Shown piece by piece: positions 44,034-46,563 of a stretch of DNA of 46,563 nt. How positions within the stretch are numbered: the first letter of the stretch is position 1; each line of letters opens with the position of its first letter. The notes below the pieces were generated by a model. That model saw only the letters and a list, made by a program, of their open reading frames with translations. It was not told the DNA's origin and ran no database searches. The position numbers were made by a program, and so were the translations under genes. This DNA is from Hyphomicrobiales bacterium (GTDB lineage: Bacteria; Pseudomonadota; Alphaproteobacteria; Rhizobiales; Beijerinckiaceae), in contig JAIXZO010000009.1 in NCBI GenBank assembly GCA_027489535.1, positions 1 through 46,563 of the forward strand, read 5' to 3'.

Positions 44034-46043
44034 TTACCGGCCCGCGCGCTCCGCGATGCGCGAGTCGGCCGGGGCCTTCTTCATCAGCTCGTCGATGCGG
44101 TCCTTCTCGCGCCGGAATTCCGCGAGCTGACGGTTGTCGAGTTCACGGCCCTGCGGCAGACGGATGGTGAGCGGATCGACGAAGTTGTCGTTCACGAGCA
44201 CCTCGTAATGCAGATGCGGGCCCGTCGATAGCCCGGAGCTGCCGAGATAGCCGATGACCTGACCCTGGCGGACCTTGGCGCCTTCGGTGATGTTTCGCCC
44301 GAAGGCCGACAGATGCGAATAGGTGGTGACGAAGTTGTAGGCGTGCTGGATTTCGACGCGGCGGCCATAGCCCGAGTCCCATTCCGCCTTCACGACCGTC
44401 CCGTCGCCGGCCGCGATGATGGGGGTGCCGACGCGGTTCGACCAGTCGATGCCCGTATGCATCTTCGAATAGCGCAGGATCGGGTGGTAGCGCATGCCGA
44501 AGCCCGACCGCTGGATGCCTTCCGCGATCGGCTTGCGCACGAGGAAGCGGCGGTTCGACCGGCCGTTCTCGTCGAAGAAATCGATCTGTCCGTCGCCGAG
44601 CGACGCGTAGCGGAAATAGCGGCGGGTGGAGCCTGCGACGGACAGGGCCGCATAGAGCAATTCCGGCCGCCCGGCGTTTTCTTCGTCTTCGGCGTAGAAC
44701 ACCTCAAGCCCGTCGCCGCCGGAAACGCGGCGCTGCAGATCCGTATCGAAGAAGAACACGCGGACGAGCTGATCGACGACGGCGCGCGGGACTTCGTATT
44801 TCGCCGCCGTCTCGTAGAGGCTTTCATAGAGCCGGACGCCGCCCTCGTCGTCTTCCTCTTCGCTTTCCTCGGTCGGCCCGGTCGCGCCTTCGGGCGTCGG
44901 CGGCGCGACGGACACATATTGATTGCGGTCGTTGAGCGCGGCGATGGCCAAGGTGCGGTCCTCGTCGAGAACCATGGCGCGCAGCAGCGTGGCTTCCGCC
45001 TTCCCCGCGCCCGCCGTCGTGACGAGGAGCTTGAGCCGCTGGCCCTCGCGGACCGTTCCGTCCTTGAGGCGCACGGCGATGGCGGCCAGCGCGCTGCGCG
45101 ACTCGCCGAGGCCGACGCCGTTGCGGGTGAGCGCCTGTTCGAAGGTCTCGCCGCGCTTCAGCACGACGAGCCGCTCCTCGGTGGTCGCGCCGCCGCCGCC
45201 CGCGCGGGAGGGCGTCTTCAGGATCGTGGTGACGTTTTCCGGCACCACGGTGACTTGAATGTTGGAGAAGCCGGTATCCGACATCGTGCCGTTCGGGCGT
45301 TCCGGGACGTTGGGCGTCGGCATGGCGCGGGCGAGCATCTGCTGCGGCCCGGGGGCGAGATTGGGCGTGCGCAGAGCGAGAAGGGCGAGGCGGCGCGCCT
45401 CTTCGACCTGCGCCTCGATCTGCTGTTCCGTCAGCGCGAAGGCCGCGACCTCGCGTCCGTTCTCCTGAAGGAACGGACGGCGCTGCACCGACACCTCGCC
45501 CTCGTTTTCGACGGGGGGAGGTGGCTCCGGCATCCGATCCGTCACCGGGCCGCTTGCGAACAGCTTCTGCGCATCGAAACGCGGGATGTCGCCCGCGAAG
45601 TTGCCGGTGCTGAGGGAGAGCGTCGTCGCCAGACGGACATAGGGCTTGAGGCGGATGACCTCGCGGTCTCCGATGCGGATCGGCGTGGGGGCGCGGAAGG
45701 ACTGCTTGGCGGCCGCGATGTCCGGCGCGGTGATGAGGCGATCGGCGCGGGCGGGCACGCCGCCGACGGTCGCCGCGGCGCGCAGCGGCGTGGTGGTCGC
45801 GAGCTCGGGCGCGAAGGCCACGGTGCCGCGGCGATCCATCGAGGCGTAGATGGCCGAACCGATGAGGGCCAGACCGCTCAGCCCCGCCAAGGCCGTCGCA
45901 AAGAGCCACCGGACGTTGACGTTGCGCCTGTCGAAGGGAAGCCCGTCGGTGCGGGCGGAAAGCGGCGGCGTATTGCCGAGGTCGAGCGTGTTCGACCGGT
46001 CCGCAAGCCGCGTTCGTCCGATGATGCTCGTCGGCGCGGTCAT
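44034..46043 (-). CDS. Large M23 family peptidoglycan endopeptidase, membrane-anchored
   Basis: The 669-residue protein has an N-terminal cytosolic stretch, one transmembrane anchor (about 46-67), a long periplasmic region with a LysM-like/OapA-like segment (VVLKRGETFEQALTRNGV), an acidic Glu-rich linker (EESEEEDDEGG), and a C-terminal LytM zinc domain with HTGIDWSN, VEIQHAYNFVTTYSHLS and GPHLHYEVLVND carrying the metal ligands. This is the MepM-like architecture that cuts peptide cross-links during cell-wall growth or division. ATG at 46043. Confidence 0.93.
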   Translation of the reverse strand: MTAPTSIIGRTRLADRSNTLDLGNTPPLSARTDGLPFDRRNVNVRWLFATALAGLSGLALIGSAIYASMDRRGTVAFAPELATTTPLRAAATVGGVPARADRLITAPDIAAAKQSFRAPTPIRIGDREVIRLKPYVRLATTLSLSTGNFAGDIPRFDAQKLFASGPVTDRMPEPPPPVENEGEVSVQRRPFLQENGREVAAFALTEQQIEAQVEEARRLALLALRTPNLAPGPQQMLARAMPTPNVPERPNGTMSDTGFSNIQVTVVPENVTTILKTPSRAGGGGATTEERLVVLKRGETFEQALTRNGVGLGESRSALAAIAVRLKDGTVREGQRLKLLVTTAGAGKAEATLLRAMVLDEDRTLAIAALNDRNQYVSVAPPTPEGATGPTEESEEEDDEGGVRLYESLYETAAKYEVPRAVVDQLVRVFFFDTDLQRRVSGGDGLEVFYAEDEENAGRPELLYAALSVAGSTRRYFRYASLGDGQIDFFDENGRSNRRFLVRKPIAEGIQRSGFGMRYHPILRYSKMHTGIDWSNRVGTPIIAAGDGTVVKAEWDSGYGRRVEIQHAYNFVTTYSHLSAFGRNITEGAKVRQGQVIGYLGSSGLSTGPHLHYEVLVNDNFVDPLTIRLPQGRELDNRQLAEFRREKDRIDELMKKAPADSRIAERAGR

Positions 46044-46085
46044 GACGGACTGCGTATCCTTGCCTGCAACGGTGTCGTTCTCGGA

Positions 46086-46100
46086 ACGCGCGACGCGCGT
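46086..46100. promoter_or_regulatory. Palindrome upstream of the M23 peptidase gene
   Basis: ACGCGCG, one base, CGCGCGT: perfect 7-bp arms, 43-57 bases before the M23 ATG. Candidate operator; the short spacing favours a DNA-binding dimer over an RNA hairpin. Confidence 0.35.
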
Positions 46101-46445
46101 GCGGGCGACAGTGGACGAAGCCGCAACGCGTCGTCAACGCATCGAGGGCGACCGGGAGAGCCGCAGGCGGGCTCTTCTGCCAAGACCGCGGCAAAGATGG
46201 GGCGGAGCGCGGGCTCCGTCCGAAGGGGTATATAAAGAACGTCGACGGGGCCGTTCGGCTCTCCCGTGGGAGGGCCGCAGGGGAGCGCCCGGGGCGGCCC
46301 GGCCGCCTCGGCATCATCGAAGAGGGAATTGCACCGGGAAGCTCGGTAGGCCGGCGGCCCGTTCAGCCGAGCCGGTATGGAAACCTTTGTTTTTCAGGGG
46401 GTTGCGAGAGAAGCGGAAAAAACTGAAATTTCTGGAATTCCGCGG

Positions 46446-46475
46446 TTGACTCCTTCCTGCTTGCCCCCCTATAAA
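46446..46475 (+). promoter_or_regulatory. Strong housekeeping promoter of rRNA-operon type
   Basis: TTGACT (46446-46451), 18-base spacer ending in CCCCCC, TATAAA (46470-46475), and a GC-rich CCGCCC discriminator. An A-rich tract (AAAAAACTGAAATTT) just upstream resembles an UP element. This combination is characteristic of rhizobial rRNA operon promoters; the transcribed gene lies beyond the window. No 16S sequence has begun by 46563. Confidence 0.7.
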
Positions 46476-46563
46476 CCGCCCACACACGGCGACGGCGCGG
46501 CCAGATGGTTGTGACGGGATGGCCGGATTTGACGTCTCCCAGCAGGGTTGGCTTGGTGCCGAC

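Larger units (their letters stand above)
46044..46563. other. 520-bp noncoding region with hairpins, ending in a promoter and leader
   Basis: No credible gene. Contents in order: ACGCGCG-A-CGCGCGT palindrome (46086-46100) in the M23 promoter region; stems at 46204-46217 (GGAG/CTCC), 46257-46276 (9-bp stem with one G-T, 2-base loop), 46293-46307 (GGCGGCC-C-GGCCGCC) and 46341-46372 (GCTCGG/CCGAGC with GGCC inside); an A/T-rich stretch (about 46380-46440); a strong promoter; and an 80-base leader running off the window. Confidence 0.6.

Noticed and set aside
44313-46235. 640-codon open frame on the plus strand
   Set aside because: Shadow of the M23 peptidase gene; composition is the reverse-frame pattern of the real gene.
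46229-46237. TATATAAAG as a second promoter -10 box
   Set aside because: No -35-like hexamer lies 16-19 bases upstream, so it is reported only as part of the structured region.

Overview
The window is high-GC DNA (about 68% G+C in hand-counted core genes) from an alphaproteobacterium, most likely of the order Hyphomicrobiales (Rhizobiales). The evidence is the gene set and order: the atpH-atpA start of the F1 ATP synthase operon next to priA and divergent xerC; an L32 protein of the cysteine-free rhizobial type; a phaR / phaA-phaB polyhydroxybutyrate block; a rhizobial-type Zur; and a fused NuoE/NuoF-type formate dehydrogenase subunit like that of Methylobacterium-type FDH1. I cannot name genus or species.

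Layout. 1-4.5 kb: atpA (partial) and atpH, priA, then divergent xerC. 4.5-9 kb: two-gene NAD-linked molybdenum/tungsten formate dehydrogenase. 9-12 kb: a photolyase/cryptochrome-like protein with swapped domain order, a METTL20-like protein-lysine methyltransferase, and an A/T-richer beta-helix protein of unknown role. 12-14.7 kb: patatin-like hydrolase coupled to 3-hydroxybutyrate dehydrogenase, divergent from zur. 14.7-19.9 kb: ispG, DUF1345 membrane protein, ispA, mtgA, an A/T-richer Tat-exported alginate-lyase-like protein, and rpmF. 20-23 kb: phaR divergent from phaA-phaB, with good intrinsic terminators. 23-28.2 kb: DUF805 protein, EamA exporter, GNAT, DUF985 cupin, gloB divergent from a methyltransferase, accA. 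28.3-34.6 kb: lipoprotein L,D-transpeptidase, a small membrane protein, panB, panC, secA. 34.9-39 kb: parvulin, argJ, a small exported protein on the opposite strand, mutT, a second EamA protein. 39-46 kb: thioesterase, serine hydrolase, AlkA-type glycosylase, an orphan polytopic membrane protein coupled to gluQ, an AEC transporter and a large M23 endopeptidase. The last 0.5 kb is noncoding, rich in hairpins, and ends with an rRNA-type promoter pointing out of the window.

How the genes fit together. Most are housekeeping genes. The clearest theme is polyhydroxybutyrate and acetyl-CoA metabolism: phaA and phaB make 3-hydroxybutyryl-CoA, PhaR is the granule-sensing repressor, BdhA oxidises 3-hydroxybutyrate released from the polymer, and the patatin-like hydrolase coupled to bdhA may act in the same route. 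A perfect CTGC-N3-GCAG site in front of bdhA matches the published PhaR operator pattern and would tie the two loci together. Cell-envelope genes (mtgA, L,D-transpeptidase, M23 peptidase, secA, parvulin) form a second theme. Three genes (beta-helix protein, alginate-lyase-like protein, small exported protein at 37 kb) are visibly A/T-richer and interrupt otherwise conserved-looking neighbourhoods, so they look like later acquisitions. I found no CRISPR array, insertion sequence, prophage, tRNA or complete rRNA gene, and no convincing multi-gene novel system. The most unusual items are the domain-swapped photolyase homologue, the orphan beta-helix protein and the structured noncoding tail.
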